A DNA stretch of 64,000 nucleotides from Candidatus Anammoximicrobium sp. (GCA_012515235.1 JAAYYU010000011.1:1-64000); one strand, 5' to 3'. Shown: positions 26,015-36,733, counted from the stretch's first letter. Notes: a model not told the origin generated them from the letters alone. Program-made: numbers and translations.

Positions 26015-27271
26015 CTACAATACGGATCGAGTTGTCGAAGCGGCCGGGGGACCGCAAAAGGGCGCGTAGCCCAGCCGGCGGGTCCGCTCGGCGTCCAGGA
26101 TCTCGTATTCAATTCCGCGCCACGACACGCGGCGGCGGAAACGGATGAGGGCCACGGCCAGGGGCGACAAGACGTGGGCCAGAACGATGCCGGGAAGCAG
26201 CCGCAGGGCGGTTCCCGGCGCGGGCCGCGGCACGTCGCGCCCTTGGGAGCCCAGGATCCGGCAGACTCGCCGGTCGATGGCCACCACCGCGATCAGGCTC
26301 GAAACCCAATACAGACCCCACAACGCGGCCAGCGCGAGGGACGCCGCCCGGTCGTGGGCGGCAAGCGCCGCGACGATGGCCGAGGCCGCCAGAACGTGGG
26401 TCGCCACCAGATTGACGGCATGGCCCGCCACGATGTACCACACCGGTCCGCTGTGACGCGTCGACAACAGCTGGCGCTGCAACCAGCGAAAGAAACCGGC
26501 CAGCGAGATGCCCTCGCGGTTCAGCATCAGAAGCTGCGGGACAAGGCACACCCTGCGGCGGCAGCGGCGCAGTTCGCGGGTCGCCACGCCGTCGTCGGAA
26601 AACGCGCGGCGCCAGGCTTCAACTAGACCGATCTCGTCAATCGTCTGCCGCCGCAGGGCCAGACTGCCGGCCCAGACGATTCCGTTCAGCCAGATTTGTG
26701 CGACCGCCCCGACATTCCAGACAAAGCGGGTCAGCGTCCCCCACTCGGCAGAAGTCACCGCGTACCAGCGTTGGCCCGTCACTGCGGCGACCGTCCCGTC
26801 GCCCAGGGGCGCGACCAGCTCGCGGAGCCAGGTGGCGTGAGGCGTCACGTCCGCATCCAGAAAGGCCAGGACCTCGAATCGCGGTGCGAGCCGTTCCACC
26901 ACCTGGACCACGGAGCCCGCTTTCAGACTGCACGATTCGCCGGGGTGTTCCAGCAGTTGAACGCACAAGCGGCTCGGCAGCGTCTTTGCCAACCACGGCC
27001 GCAAATCCTCCCAAACGGGATCCTGATCGCTGTCGACGATCACGTGGACCGTATAATCCGGATAATCCTGGTCGAACAGTCCCGCCAAGGTCGCCGCCAG
27101 AAACGGATCCCGCCCGCGCAAGGGCAGGACGACCGCCACCGGAGGCCGCCAGGGGCTCTCAGCCCGCCGGACGCCGCGCCCCAGGTAGCACCAGAAGGCC
27201 GCCACGGTCACCGCATGGGAGACGGTCAGCAGCAGCAGCAGGACGGCTGCCAGCAACGTCAACGTCGTCAT
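26015..27271 (-). CDS. Membrane glycosyltransferase family 2, paralogue of the 22169-23428 gene
   Basis: Begins with an ATG opening a strong membrane helix (MTTLTLLAAVLLLLL); 418 residues. The GT-A core holds AVVLPLRGRDPF, FLDADVTPH (DxD), FSDDGVATRELRR and RWLQRQL, followed by C-terminal helices. It shares long similar stretches with the plus-strand glycosyltransferase 3 kb away (QDYP, CSLK, TWLRELVAPL, FVWNVGAVAQ versus WLWNVAASVQ), so the two arose by duplication. It is first in the minus-strand row followed by the methyltransferase and acyltransferase genes. The ribosome site is weak, and a 20-base tandem duplication sits directly upstream. Confidence 0.8.
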   Translation of the reverse strand: MTTLTLLAAVLLLLLTVSHAVTVAAFWCYLGRGVRRAESPWRPPVAVVLPLRGRDPFLAATLAGLFDQDYPDYTVHVIVDSDQDPVWEDLRPWLAKTLPSRLCVQLLEHPGESCSLKAGSVVQVVERLAPRFEVLAFLDADVTPHATWLRELVAPLGDGTVAAVTGQRWYAVTSAEWGTLTRFVWNVGAVAQIWLNGIVWAGSLALRRQTIDEIGLVEAWRRAFSDDGVATRELRRCRRRVCLVPQLLMLNREGISLAGFFRWLQRQLLSTRHSGPVWYIVAGHAVNLVATHVLAASAIVAALAAHDRAASLALAALWGLYWVSSLIAVVAIDRRVCRILGSQGRDVPRPAPGTALRLLPGIVLAHVLSPLAVALIRFRRRVSWRGIEYEILDAERTRRLGYAPFCGPPAASTTRSVL

Positions 27272-27765
27272 CAGATACTCTGTTGTTTCCGAAGATACTC
27301 TGTTGCTTCCGAGGCTCGACAGCGCCGATGTGTGTGGTCTTGTGCCGATCCGGCCCCCTGCTCGCCCCCCTGGGCGAGACGGAAGCCAAATCCGCCTTGG
27401 CGACGGCTCCCCGCTCCGTCGCGTGCGACGCTCCGGACGGAGTCCCGCAGGCATCGACCTGGCACGCACGGACTGTTATGATAACCGCAGCGCGGCGCGA
27501 AACAAGTCAGAACGGCCGCGGTCCGGAGGGCGATTGAGGCGGCCGAATGCCCCGTGAGGGCGTGCCGGAGGCGGCGGCGAACCCTTGACGAAGCGGCGAC
27601 TGGCTGGTAGACACTGGCCAGCGAATCTCTCCCGCAGGCCAATTTCCGATGCGGTGACGACCTGGCAGGGCGACGCCCTTGCTGCGACGCAAGCGTGCGG
27701 CCAGCGGACGGATGGAACGGGATCGCATCTACAGGGCGGGGATCGCCTACAGGGAAGGACGCGCG
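27272..27765. other. Divergent intergenic region between GT2 and ABC transporter genes
   Basis: 494 bases. Next to the GT2 start lie two tandem copies of AGATACTCTGTTGYTTCCGA (about 27273-27312). An AAGGA ribosome site precedes 27766. Promoters for both directions should lie here but none can be assigned reliably. No extra gene is supported. Confidence 0.4.
27273..27312. repeat. 20-bp tandem duplication upstream of GT2
   Basis: Two head-to-tail copies of AGATACTCTGTTGYTTCCGA differ at one base (T/C). They immediately precede the start codon of the minus-strand glycosyltransferase gene, so they fall in its leader or promoter. Coordinates may be off by one base. Confidence 0.7.
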
Positions 27766-28496
<731 letters not shown>

Positions 28497-28500
<4 letters not shown>

Positions 28501-31007
28501 TCCTTTGGAAGTTCACGATCCGGGAAATACGGCATCGTCCGGGGCGCGCGACGTTGACGCTGCTGAGCATCGTTCTGGGCGTGGCCGCCGTGGTGGCGGT
28601 GACGTTGTGCGGCAAGACGACGCGGCGGGCCTACCGCGAGATGTACGAAAGCCTGGCCGGACGCACAGGGCTGGAAGTAATCGCCGACGGTCCGGGCATG
28701 CGGGTCGCCGGGCTGGTGCAATCCCTGGAGCAGCTGCCCGGCGTCCAAGCCGCTGTGCCGGTGGTCCAACAAACGACGACGGCGTACCACCAGGGGCAGC
28801 GGACCCATCTGCTGGTCCTGGGCATCGATCCGGTCAAGGAAACCGCGATCCGCGACTACGAGATCCGGGAGGGCCGTTTGTTTGAGGCCGGCCGAGGCGC
28901 CGTGCTGGAATCGAATTTCGCCCAATCGCTCGGCATCCGCTTGCACGACGAGATCAAGCTCTTGACCCGCCGGGGACTGCGTCAGACGACGGTGGCCGGG
29001 TTGGCGGAGTTGCGCGGCGTGGCGGGCTTCAAACAGGCCGGCGTGTTGATGGTTCCCTTGGCGGACGCACAGCGTTGGTTCCTGCGGCCGGGCTATGTGA
29101 ACACGATCAACCTGGTGTTGACGCCGGACGTCCGGTCCGAAGACGTGGCGGCTCAGGCGAAAAAGCTGCTGCCGCCCGGCGCGATGCTCCGGACACCGGC
29201 GGCCCGCACGAAGCTGGCGGCGGAGTCGACGGCGAGCCTCGAACAGGGGCTGAAATTCGCGTACGCCACGACGCTGGCGCTGGCCGTGCTGATGATTCTG
29301 AACACCTTTCTGATGAACGTCAAGGAACGCCGCCGCCAACTGGCGGTCCTGCGGGCCGTCGGCGCGACGCGAGGCCAGATCCTGGGCATGCTGCTGCGCG
29401 AGGGGCTGGTGCTGGGCGTCGCGGGCACGCTGCTGGGCTGTCTGGCCGGGTTGCTGGGGGCGTCGGAACTGGTGCGGGTCATGGCCCAGGTCTACGACAC
29501 ATCCTTGCCCGAGGTGCAATTGGATTGGGAGGCCTTTGCGGTGGCCGCCTGGCTGGGCCCGCTGATGGCGCTGGTCGCCACGTTCATCCCGGCGCAGCAG
29601 GCGGCCCGCGTCACGCCGCTGGAGGCGCTGCGGCCTTTGGTCAGCGACCACTCGGCGGGCCTGTCTCCCTGGTTTGTCGTGGGCGCCGTTTTCTGTTACC
29701 TGGTGCCCGGCGCGATGCTGGCCGCGACCATTGGAGGCTGGCTGCCGATCGAGTGGGCGATCCCCGTCGGCGTGCTGTTCATGGCCGCGTCCATTCCCTT
29801 GGCCCTGGTCGTGTACGGGCCCCTGGTGCGTTTGGCCGCCGTGCCGGCGCGGCGCTGGCTGGGGATCGAAGGCGAGTTGGCGTGCCGCCAGTTGCTTCGC
29901 CGCCGCACCCGGACTGGATTGACGTTGGCGGTCTTGGTCCTGGCGATCGGCACCGGCATCGGTCTGGGCACCACGATCACCAACAACATCGACGACGTCC
30001 ACGCTTGGCTGGGCCAGACGCACGCCGGCGACTTCTTCGTCCGCGTGGTGCCGGGCGATCCGTCCAGCAGCCGCGCGGCGGAGATGCCGGAGGAGATCGG
30101 CGAGGAGATCCGCGCCGTGCCCGGCATCTGGGGGCTGGGCAGTTTGCGATTCGTCAACGCCGAGATCGCCGGCCAGCCCGTGGTAATCATGGTCCGGGGA
30201 CTGACGCACGGCGAAGGCGTGCCGGTCAATCTGGCCGTGGGCGATCCGGACGAGGCCGCGCGGCGGTTGCTTGCCGGCGACGCGATTGCGGGCACGGTCT
30301 TGGCCCAGCGGTGCGGACTGAAAATCGGCGACGTGGTTCAAGTGGAGACCAATGTCGGGCCGCGGCAGGTGCGGATCGCCGGTTTGGCGAACGAGTACAT
30401 GGTCGGCGGCTTGATGCTGCACATGGAACGCGAAGCGGCCCGGAAGGTTTTCGACATCGGCGGCGTAGACGTGTTCATGATCAAGGCCTATCCGGCTGAA
30501 CGGGCTGCGGTCGAAGCCAGATTGCGGCAACTCGCCCAGCGCGACGGACTGCTGTTGCACTCGTTCGCCGATCTGAGCAGCCGGATGGACGCGATGCTGG
30601 ACGGCGTCGTCGGCAGCTTGTGGGGCCTGCTGGTGCTGGGCTTTCTAGTCGCCGGCTTCGGCATCGCCAACACGTTGACGATGAACGTGCTGGAACAGAC
30701 CCGCGAGTTGGCCCTGCTGCGCGTGGTAGCGATGACGCGCCGGCAGGTCGCCAAGACCGTGCTGGCTCAAGCGCTCGTCATGGGCTTGATCGGCGTTGTC
30801 GTGGGAACCATCGCGGGGGCGGCCACGGCCTGGGTGATCAGTCTGACCATGCTGCCGCTGCTGGGCTATCAGATCGGATTCGACCTGCCCCTGGACCTGG
30901 TCGGCGGCTGTTTCCTGCTGGCCTTGGCGATCGTCCTGCTCGCCGCTTGGCTCCCTGCCCGGCGGGCGACCCGGCTCGATTTGCTGGAAGCCCTGAAATA
31001 CGAGTAG
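28497..31007 (+). CDS. ABC transporter permease with two FtsX-type domains
   Basis: 836 residues starting in the ATGA overlap with the ATPase gene. One membrane helix near the N terminus (LTLLSIVLGVAAVVAVTL) is followed by a periplasmic MacB-like domain, three helices of the first FtsX domain (~residues 255-375), further helices, a second periplasmic domain, and a second FtsX domain at the C terminus (VLGFLVAGFGIANTLTMNVLEQTRELALLRVVAM). This is the long fused form found in many bacteria, equal to two LolC/E-like halves. Probable role: moving lipoproteins, peptides or lipids out of the inner membrane. It ends convergent with the GH109-like gene 60 bases away. Confidence 0.9.
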
Positions 31008-31067
31008 GGCTGGAAGCGACCGGCGGGCGCCTTCGCCCCGAGTGCGCCGCCTAACCCGGCCCGCGGC

Positions 31068-32516
31068 CTATCCCGGCACGTCGCGGACCACCGTGTTGCC
31101 GCCGCCGTCGAGGGTCAGGCGGAGCGGCGGATTCGTCCGCCACGCGCCGCAGGTGAAATCCGGCACGTCGATGGGCGCCGAGCGGTTCATGACCGACCAC
31201 AGGGTCAGCGGCGTGATCGAACTCCACAGCGCGGCGTCGTAAACGTCCACGTCCAGCGGCCGGCCGTTCCGCAGGTTGTCGACCAGCCGCCAATCGACGG
31301 TGAAATCCATGCCGCCGTGCCCGCCGAAGCGCTTCGCCGTGTCCTCGATCGAACGGATCAACTCCGGCGTGTACTGCCGTTCGAGTGTCTTCATTTCCGC
31401 GGCATCCGCGAGATGCTCCCCGTCGGGATAGATCCGCGGCGGAAGCGGGTATTTCTGTGCGAATCCCCGGCTTCCCGCCAGCTGGAAAATGCGCGAATAC
31501 GGCCGCGGATTCACCGCGTCGAACTCGACCAGCAACGTTTTGCCGCTCACCGTGCGGATCATCGTCGTGTTGACATTGCCCGCGTGCCGCTGGTTCTTGA
31601 ACTGCTGGTGGTAGGCGCTGCCGGAGGCGGCCAGCGCGTTGGCCGTCTTGGCCCGGATGAAATCGTCGGTCTCCATCGACGTCAGGTAGTCCAGGCGGTC
31701 GCCCCGTCCGATCTTCATCGCCTGGCAGATCGGCGCCGTTCCGTGGGTCGGAATCCGGTTCCCCGGCGCGAGCGCCAGCACCGATCCGTACCACGGGGCC
31801 GATTCCTTGCTCAGCGGCGGTTTCGGTTCGTCGAACAGCGGACGTTCCGGGTGGAGGTACGCTCCTTCGGCGTGAACGATGTCGCCGAAGAACCCCTGAT
31901 GCGCCATGTTGATCGCCATCGACTCGAAAAAATCGTAGACGCAGTTTTCCAGGATCACACAGTGTTTTCTGGTCCGTTCCGAGGTATCGACCAGCCGCCA
32001 GCAGTCGTCCACGCGCTGGGCCGCCGAGACTTCCACCGCCGCGTGCTTGCCCGACGCCATCACGTGAACCGCCATTTCGGCGTGATAGAACGTCGGGGTC
32101 AGCACGTAGATCAGATCGAGGTCCTCGCGCTCGCAAAGCGCTTTCCAGGCGTCGCGGGAGCCGGTATAGACAGCCGGCTCGGGACGACGGTGCAACCGCA
32201 GGAAGTCCTTCGCCCGCTGGATAGGAAAGTCGTACACGTCGCAAATCGCGCGGATTTCAACGCCTTCCATCCGGCCCAGTCGCTGGATCGAGGCGTAGCC
32301 GCGGTTGCCCAGTCCGATATAACCGACGCGCAAATCCGGGATCGCCGGGGCCGCGTATCCGCACATGTTGAAGACCTGTTTGCGGTCCTTGTGTTGGGCG
32401 ATCGTCGCCTCCATCTGTTCGTAGAAATCCTGGGGCGATTTGTAGCCCGGACCCAGCAGCCCCACAAACGGCAGAACGCTCGAATGGGCGAGAAAACTGC
32501 GTCGCGACGGGTTCAT
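31068..32516 (-). CDS. Exported GH109-like glycosidase of the Gfo/Idh/MocA fold
   Basis: ATG 32516 opens a twin-arginine signal (PSRRSFLAHSSVLPFVG) and gives 482 residues; the longer open frame upstream overlaps the neighbouring gene and is not protein-like. The NAD-binding motif is GYIGLGNRG. In place of the EKP motif of ordinary oxidoreductases it has VEVSA. The segments ENCVYDFFE, HAEGAYLHPER and IPTHGTAPICQ match the GH109 alpha-N-acetylgalactosaminidase family, which uses bound NAD in an elimination-type mechanism. Eight bases separate it from the upstream Gfo/Idh/MocA gene, so they form an operon. GH109-like is likely; GalNAc specificity is only inferred. Confidence 0.7.
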   Translation of the reverse strand: MNPSRRSFLAHSSVLPFVGLLGPGYKSPQDFYEQMEATIAQHKDRKQVFNMCGYAAPAIPDLRVGYIGLGNRGYASIQRLGRMEGVEIRAICDVYDFPIQRAKDFLRLHRRPEPAVYTGSRDAWKALCEREDLDLIYVLTPTFYHAEMAVHVMASGKHAAVEVSAAQRVDDCWRLVDTSERTRKHCVILENCVYDFFESMAINMAHQGFFGDIVHAEGAYLHPERPLFDEPKPPLSKESAPWYGSVLALAPGNRIPTHGTAPICQAMKIGRGDRLDYLTSMETDDFIRAKTANALAASGSAYHQQFKNQRHAGNVNTTMIRTVSGKTLLVEFDAVNPRPYSRIFQLAGSRGFAQKYPLPPRIYPDGEHLADAAEMKTLERQYTPELIRSIEDTAKRFGGHGGMDFTVDWRLVDNLRNGRPLDVDVYDAALWSSITPLTLWSVMNRSAPIDVPDFTCGAWRTNPPLRLTLDGGGNTVVRDVPG

Positions 32517-32524
32517 CAGCTTCG

Positions 32525-33850
32525 CTACCTTTCCGTTTTCAAGTGATACTTGCCGGGGACGGGAATCCGATACAGCCCGTCCGCGTCCGGCGACGCGACG
32601 GGCATGTCGAACGACGGGTGGTCGATGTTCGGCTCCAGCTTGAACCGGCTCTCGAACAGCGCCCGGTACGACTCCCGCTTGCCGGTGAAACTGGCGATCA
32701 TGCCCAGCACGCCGACCATCGTCGATTGGGCCATGCGGAATCCGTCGTTGATCGGCTTGCCCTCCAGGATGGAGTTGATCAGGGCGTAATGCTCCTGGAC
32801 GTACATCGACCGGACCCGGTCTTTCGGATCGGGACGCCAGCGTTCGTTGCCCCGCGTGTCGGTCAGGAACGGAATTCCGGTCGCGTTGAAGACCAGGCGT
32901 CCCTTGGTTCCGTGAAACACGTCGATGTTGCTGGACAAGCAATTCTGGGCGGTTCGAGTCGCGCCGTAGATGCGTTTGCCGTCGGCGTACTCGTAGATCA
33001 CCGATGCGTGGTCGAACAGATCGCCCAGGGCCGGGCTGAACACGCTGGAGCGGCCGCCGAGCGCGTAGCAGGTTTCCGGCAGTTCATCGTTCAGCGCCCA
33101 CAGCACCGAATCGAGATTGTGCAGCAGCGACTGCTGGATTTCGTCGCCGTTGAGCCACGTGAAATGCTCCCAGTTGCGGATCTGGTATTCCGTTTCCGAC
33201 CAGGCCGGGTCCTTGGGAATCAGGTTGTAAGGCGTCCGCAGATAGTCGGACTGTGCGGCCAGGATCTCGCCGATTTCGCCGTTGCGGATCCGCTCGATCG
33301 CCTGAACGCGGAGCAGATCGTAGCGGTAGCACAGACCGGAGACGTTGGCGAGTTTCTTCTGTTCAGCGACCTTCGCCGCTTCGAGCGTGACGTGCACCCC
33401 GTCGGCGTCGACGCCGTTCGGCTTTTCGGTAAAGGCGTGCTTGTCGGCCTGCACCGCGGCCAGGTTGTACGGCGGATGGAAACGGGACGGCAAGGCGATG
33501 TGCATGATATCGCTTTCCGCGATCACTCCCTGGTAACTGTCGAAGCCCGTAAAGATGCGTTCGTCGGAAACGTCGATCCGGCCACGGCCGATGTCGGAGC
33601 CGGCGATCGCGTCGCGAGTCAGAACGGCCTTCTCCCGGAACAGATCGCCCAGCGCGACGACGCGGACGTTGGGCATCGCGGTCAGAGAATCGAACAGCGA
33701 CCCGCGGCCGCGATTGCCGCAGCCCACCAGCCCGATCTTCAGAACGTCGGACCCGGCGGCATGAACCGGCTGTGACGCGGCCCACACCGCGGCTCCGGTC
33801 GCGGTGCCGAACTTCAGAAAACCGCGCCGCGAAAACTGCTTGACCGTCAT
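32525..33850 (-). CDS. Tat-exported Gfo/Idh/MocA family oxidoreductase
   Basis: ATG 33850 is preceded by AGGAG at nine bases and begins a Tat signal (FSRRGFLKFGTATG); 441 residues. The Rossmann motif is GLVGCGNRGRGS at about residue 40, and the family EKP motif is FTEKPNG. The C-terminal domain has the usual beta-sheet fold, with HNLDSVLWAL among its likely substrate-site residues. Such Tat-exported dehydrogenases are numerous in planctomycetes; individual substrates (sugars, inositols or their derivatives) are generally unknown. It is first in a two-gene operon with the GH109-like gene. Confidence 0.85.
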   Translation of the reverse strand: MTVKQFSRRGFLKFGTATGAAVWAASQPVHAAGSDVLKIGLVGCGNRGRGSLFDSLTAMPNVRVVALGDLFREKAVLTRDAIAGSDIGRGRIDVSDERIFTGFDSYQGVIAESDIMHIALPSRFHPPYNLAAVQADKHAFTEKPNGVDADGVHVTLEAAKVAEQKKLANVSGLCYRYDLLRVQAIERIRNGEIGEILAAQSDYLRTPYNLIPKDPAWSETEYQIRNWEHFTWLNGDEIQQSLLHNLDSVLWALNDELPETCYALGGRSSVFSPALGDLFDHASVIYEYADGKRIYGATRTAQNCLSSNIDVFHGTKGRLVFNATGIPFLTDTRGNERWRPDPKDRVRSMYVQEHYALINSILEGKPINDGFRMAQSTMVGVLGMIASFTGKRESYRALFESRFKLEPNIDHPSFDMPVASPDADGLYRIPVPGKYHLKTER

Positions 33851-34165
33851 GCTTTCTCTCCTGGTTGGATGGATGGCAAGAAGCGGTTGGAGAAGGCGAA
33901 CCGGACGGTTGGCAGGGAACACGGCAGGGTCGACTCCCGTGTCGCCGCCCGGCGGCTTCTTCCAACTCCGATGGTTGGACACACTGCCGCAGTGGTGTTG
34001 GTTTCCGTGGCGATTTTACATCAGAACCCAACGCCGCCATACCAGGCTTCCAGGAAGCCGCTGGCCCGGACGGGCCGGCGTGCCTCGCCCAAAACGCGAA
34101 AGGCCGCCCCCGACGCTTGGTCTTGGGACGGCCTTCCGACGCGAAAGGAGGGACGCGATGGAGGT
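33851..34165. other. Intergenic region upstream of the Gfo/Idh/MocA-GH109 operon
   Basis: 315 bases. The right end holds the terminator of the porin-like gene (34096-34138). The left end should carry the promoter of the operon. No gene or further structure was recognised. Confidence 0.4.
34094..34137 (-). terminator. Rho-independent terminator of the porin-like gene
   Basis: On the minus strand GGAAGGCCGTCCC (34137-34125) can pair with GGGGCGGCCTTTC (34110-34098), 13 pairs including two G-U, around a 14-base loop. GCGTTTTGGG follows. It lies 28 bases after the stop of the gene at 34166. Confidence 0.65.
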
Positions 34166-35071
34166 TTAACGCAGGTAACTCAAGGAGACGGTCGGGCCGG
34201 TGAGGCCGATATCCTGGTGGATCAGGCCAGCGACAGGGGCCCACTCCCAGGCCTGGGATTCCCACAACGCGGCAAGCGTCACCTTGCCACCCCGCGCCAG
34301 GCAGCGAGACCACTCGACGCCCAGGCTCAGCTCGTTGATCTGCATCAGGTGATCGTCGGCATAGACGCCCGCGGGGAAACCTGCCAGAACGCCCGTCAGT
34401 CCGAGATCGGTCTCGCCGTACATCCACGACGAGCGGGCGCTGCCCACCAGGGCCAGACCGCGGGAACCAAACGGCCGGCGGAAGTCGACGGCGACCGTCG
34501 GACCGACGCCTTCGAAATCCATGCCGACGCCGGCCGCCAGAGGCAGCAGATTCGCCAACGTGCCGAAAGCCCCCACGCCGGTCTCCATCTTGGCGTAGCG
34601 GAAACCGCCCGCCAGTTGAAACTGCAACTGACCCAGACCGCCGCGCTGGGTCGCCTCGAAATCAAGCGTCTGGGCTTCCAGCCATGCATAGGTCCCTTGC
34701 AACTCAAGAGCCCCCAACGCCAGCGGCGGATGGTTGGCGGGCGGCGTTTGGGTGGCGCCGGCGTCGAACGTGAAGTACCGGGCGCGAATGCCCAGTCCGT
34801 CGGCATTGTCCCATCCCAGCCAGATGCGCGGAGCCGCTTCGTAATCAAAACCCGGCGTCACATCGACTTCCGGATGAACCAAGATGCCGGCACCGAGCGT
34901 CCCCAAGTGGGGTTTGAGCACGGTGAGATCCACCCCCGCGTACCAATTGCTCGTGGGGGATTCGCAACAGATCGGATCTTCTTCGCCAGAACCCATGTCT
35001 TCGCCCCGCGCGCTTGCCGCCATCAACAGCGGCGCGAGCAGGACCGCCCAAAAGAACCCCTTCTTGTACAC
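34166..35071 (-). CDS. Putative outer-membrane beta-barrel protein (Lpg1974-like)
   Basis: A GTG at 35071 is proposed as start: it has AAGGAG eight bases upstream and opens a signal peptide (VYKKGFFWAVLLAPLLMAASARGED). The product is 301 residues. The mature part is rich in alternating hydrophobic/polar strands with many aromatic and glycine residues, for example WYAGVDLTVLKPHLG, PRIWLGWDNADGLGIRARY and a LEAQTLDFEATQRG...GGFRYAKMET stretch, which recalls the Lpg1974 family of pore-forming outer-membrane proteins common in planctomycetes. It ends in SLSYLR rather than a C-terminal Phe. It is followed by a clear terminator and so is probably its own transcript. Confidence 0.65.
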   Translation of the reverse strand: MYKKGFFWAVLLAPLLMAASARGEDMGSGEEDPICCESPTSNWYAGVDLTVLKPHLGTLGAGILVHPEVDVTPGFDYEAAPRIWLGWDNADGLGIRARYFTFDAGATQTPPANHPPLALGALELQGTYAWLEAQTLDFEATQRGGLGQLQFQLAGGFRYAKMETGVGAFGTLANLLPLAAGVGMDFEGVGPTVAVDFRRPFGSRGLALVGSARSSWMYGETDLGLTGVLAGFPAGVYADDHLMQINELSLGVEWSRCLARGGKVTLAALWESQAWEWAPVAGLIHQDIGLTGPTVSLSYLR

Positions 35072-35410
35072 GGGAAATACTCCTTTTCCATGAAGTCCGC
35101 AGATGGTGCAACCGGTGCGCCAGGCGTCATGCTCTGGACCGCTACATCCCCTACACTCGGCATGCCCCGGCCCGGATTTGCAGAGTATCCGGCGTTCCCC
35201 ATACGACCGTCGAATCGCAATCAAATCGCGCAATCGCCACAGTTTAACGCAACCGTCGTCGAGCTCCCGGCCCACCGCAGGCGTTGGCCGGTGCGATTGT
35301 CGCTTGGGAGTCAACCGTCCATCAGAATGACGAACGAAAAACAGACCGGACGCGGCTCGCAGAGGATGGGCGCGAGCGGGTGGGAGGTGGAGTGGGCATC
35401 GGCCGGCGCG
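35072..35410. other. Intergenic region upstream of the porin-like gene
   Basis: 339 bases between the uronate isomerase-like stop and the porin-like GTG. It presumably contains the porin-like promoter. I see no gene, hairpin or repeat in it beyond the AAGGAG ribosome site next to 35071. Confidence 0.4.
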
Positions 35411-36733
35411 TCATCCGTCCCGCGCGGACATCCTCGCCGCGTTGTCGCGCAACAGTCGCCGGACGTCCCGCGCGACGGCCTCTTCGCTGACCGTCCAGCC
35501 GGTGGCGGCCAACTGGCGGTACTGGTCCGCAAGGACGTCCGCCATCACCTGACGGCTGTGGTCCCACTTGTAGACCAGTTGCTCCAGCACGCGCGCGTCG
35601 GAATGCTGGGGAATGAAGCTTGTCCCGAGCAGTTCCAACCGCATCCGGGTGATCTCGGCGATCAACGATGGCGTGTTCAGGAACCACCAGCAGCCGAAGA
35701 TCGTCAGGTTGCCGAATTTCCGGGCCAGCACCGCCAGTTCGTGCTGGTTCTCGCGCGACAACAGCGTGACCAGAAAGCGGTTTTCGGGGAACTCGGCGCA
35801 CAGCCGCGTCACGCTGGCGATATCCGCCTTGCCGACCATGTCCCCGGCATCGCCCAGGGCCGGATTCACGGCGGCACGGCAGCCGATCATCATGGCCAGC
35901 GGCAGTCCGCGCTCACTCAACAACGGCAGCAGGGCCTCCCGCAAGACGATCGCGTGCGGCCGCGCATCGTCCTGGCCGGCGTAGCAGAACTCCGGCGGCA
36001 GACTGGCGGCACAGTACACGGCGGTCAGGCGATCGATCCAGTCGGCGAGGAAACGGCGAAGTTCGGCCAGCGTCCGCGGACCTAAATCCGCGTCGCTCTG
36101 GTACCCCCACGCGGCCAGTTGAGCAGCGGCGCCGGGCCAATCGCGCAACAGGCGGTCGATGCGGAGCACTCCCGCAAAACGGCGGTCCGGGCGTGCCGAG
36201 CCATCCAGCCAGCGGCGGCGTTCGTGGTCGTCGAAGACGTTATTGGTCATCGTGATCCGCTCGATGCCGGCCAACTCCATAACGCGATCGATGTGCCGAT
36301 TCAGATCCTGGGCGGCGAACCAGCGGCGATAACGGTCCAGCGTCGGTTCGTTCGGGTCCAGGCCGAAACGGGTGAGCGTCGACAGCACGCCTCGGCACGC
36401 TTCCGAAACGGGCGAGCGGTCCCAGAACAACCGCTGCCAGATCAAGTCGGCCTGCTCCCGCTTGCTCATCCGCCAGAACGTCGCGTAGGACAGCCTTTCC
36501 GGCGAGACGACGCGGAACAGTTCGGCCACCAGGTAGTGATACGTCAGCAGTTCGTCGATGCCCCACAACAGCAGGCCTTGCGGATCGGCCTCGCGTCCGG
36601 CTCCCGCCAGCGGCGAGCCGAGCGTGGGCGGGTAGAGATGCGTGTGAACGTCCCACACCGCTTGCGAGGCGACGATCCGGCGGACCGTCTGGGCGACAGG
36701 GTCTAGCGACTGGGAATCGGAGGGCCGTGACAT
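35411..36733 (-). CDS. Uronate (glucuronate) isomerase-like amidohydrolase-superfamily protein
   Basis: 440 residues. The N-terminal WDVHTHLYPP supplies the HxH metal motif of the amidohydrolase superfamily. The following segments (GIDELLTYHYLV, MSKREQADLIWQ, ITMTNNVFDDHE, FLNTPSLIAEITRMRLELLG) resemble the uronate isomerase (UxaC) group, though it is shorter than the usual ~465-residue enzyme. Expected cytoplasmic role: isomerising glucuronate or galacturonate-type sugars to ketouronates, the step after uronic-acid polysaccharide breakdown. This fits the heparinase-like lyase and other glycan genes nearby. It could instead be a diverged, uncharacterised member with another substrate. Confidence 0.65.
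   Translation of the reverse strand: MSRPSDSQSLDPVAQTVRRIVASQAVWDVHTHLYPPTLGSPLAGAGREADPQGLLLWGIDELLTYHYLVAELFRVVSPERLSYATFWRMSKREQADLIWQRLFWDRSPVSEACRGVLSTLTRFGLDPNEPTLDRYRRWFAAQDLNRHIDRVMELAGIERITMTNNVFDDHERRRWLDGSARPDRRFAGVLRIDRLLRDWPGAAAQLAAWGYQSDADLGPRTLAELRRFLADWIDRLTAVYCAASLPPEFCYAGQDDARPHAIVLREALLPLLSERGLPLAMMIGCRAAVNPALGDAGDMVGKADIASVTRLCAEFPENRFLVTLLSRENQHELAVLARKFGNLTIFGCWWFLNTPSLIAEITRMRLELLGTSFIPQHSDARVLEQLVYKWDHSRQVMADVLADQYRQLAATGWTVSEEAVARDVRRLLRDNAARMSARDG

Noticed and set aside
35411..36733. Firm naming as uxaC
   Set aside because: Shorter than standard uronate isomerase and only partly matching; left as uronate isomerase-like.
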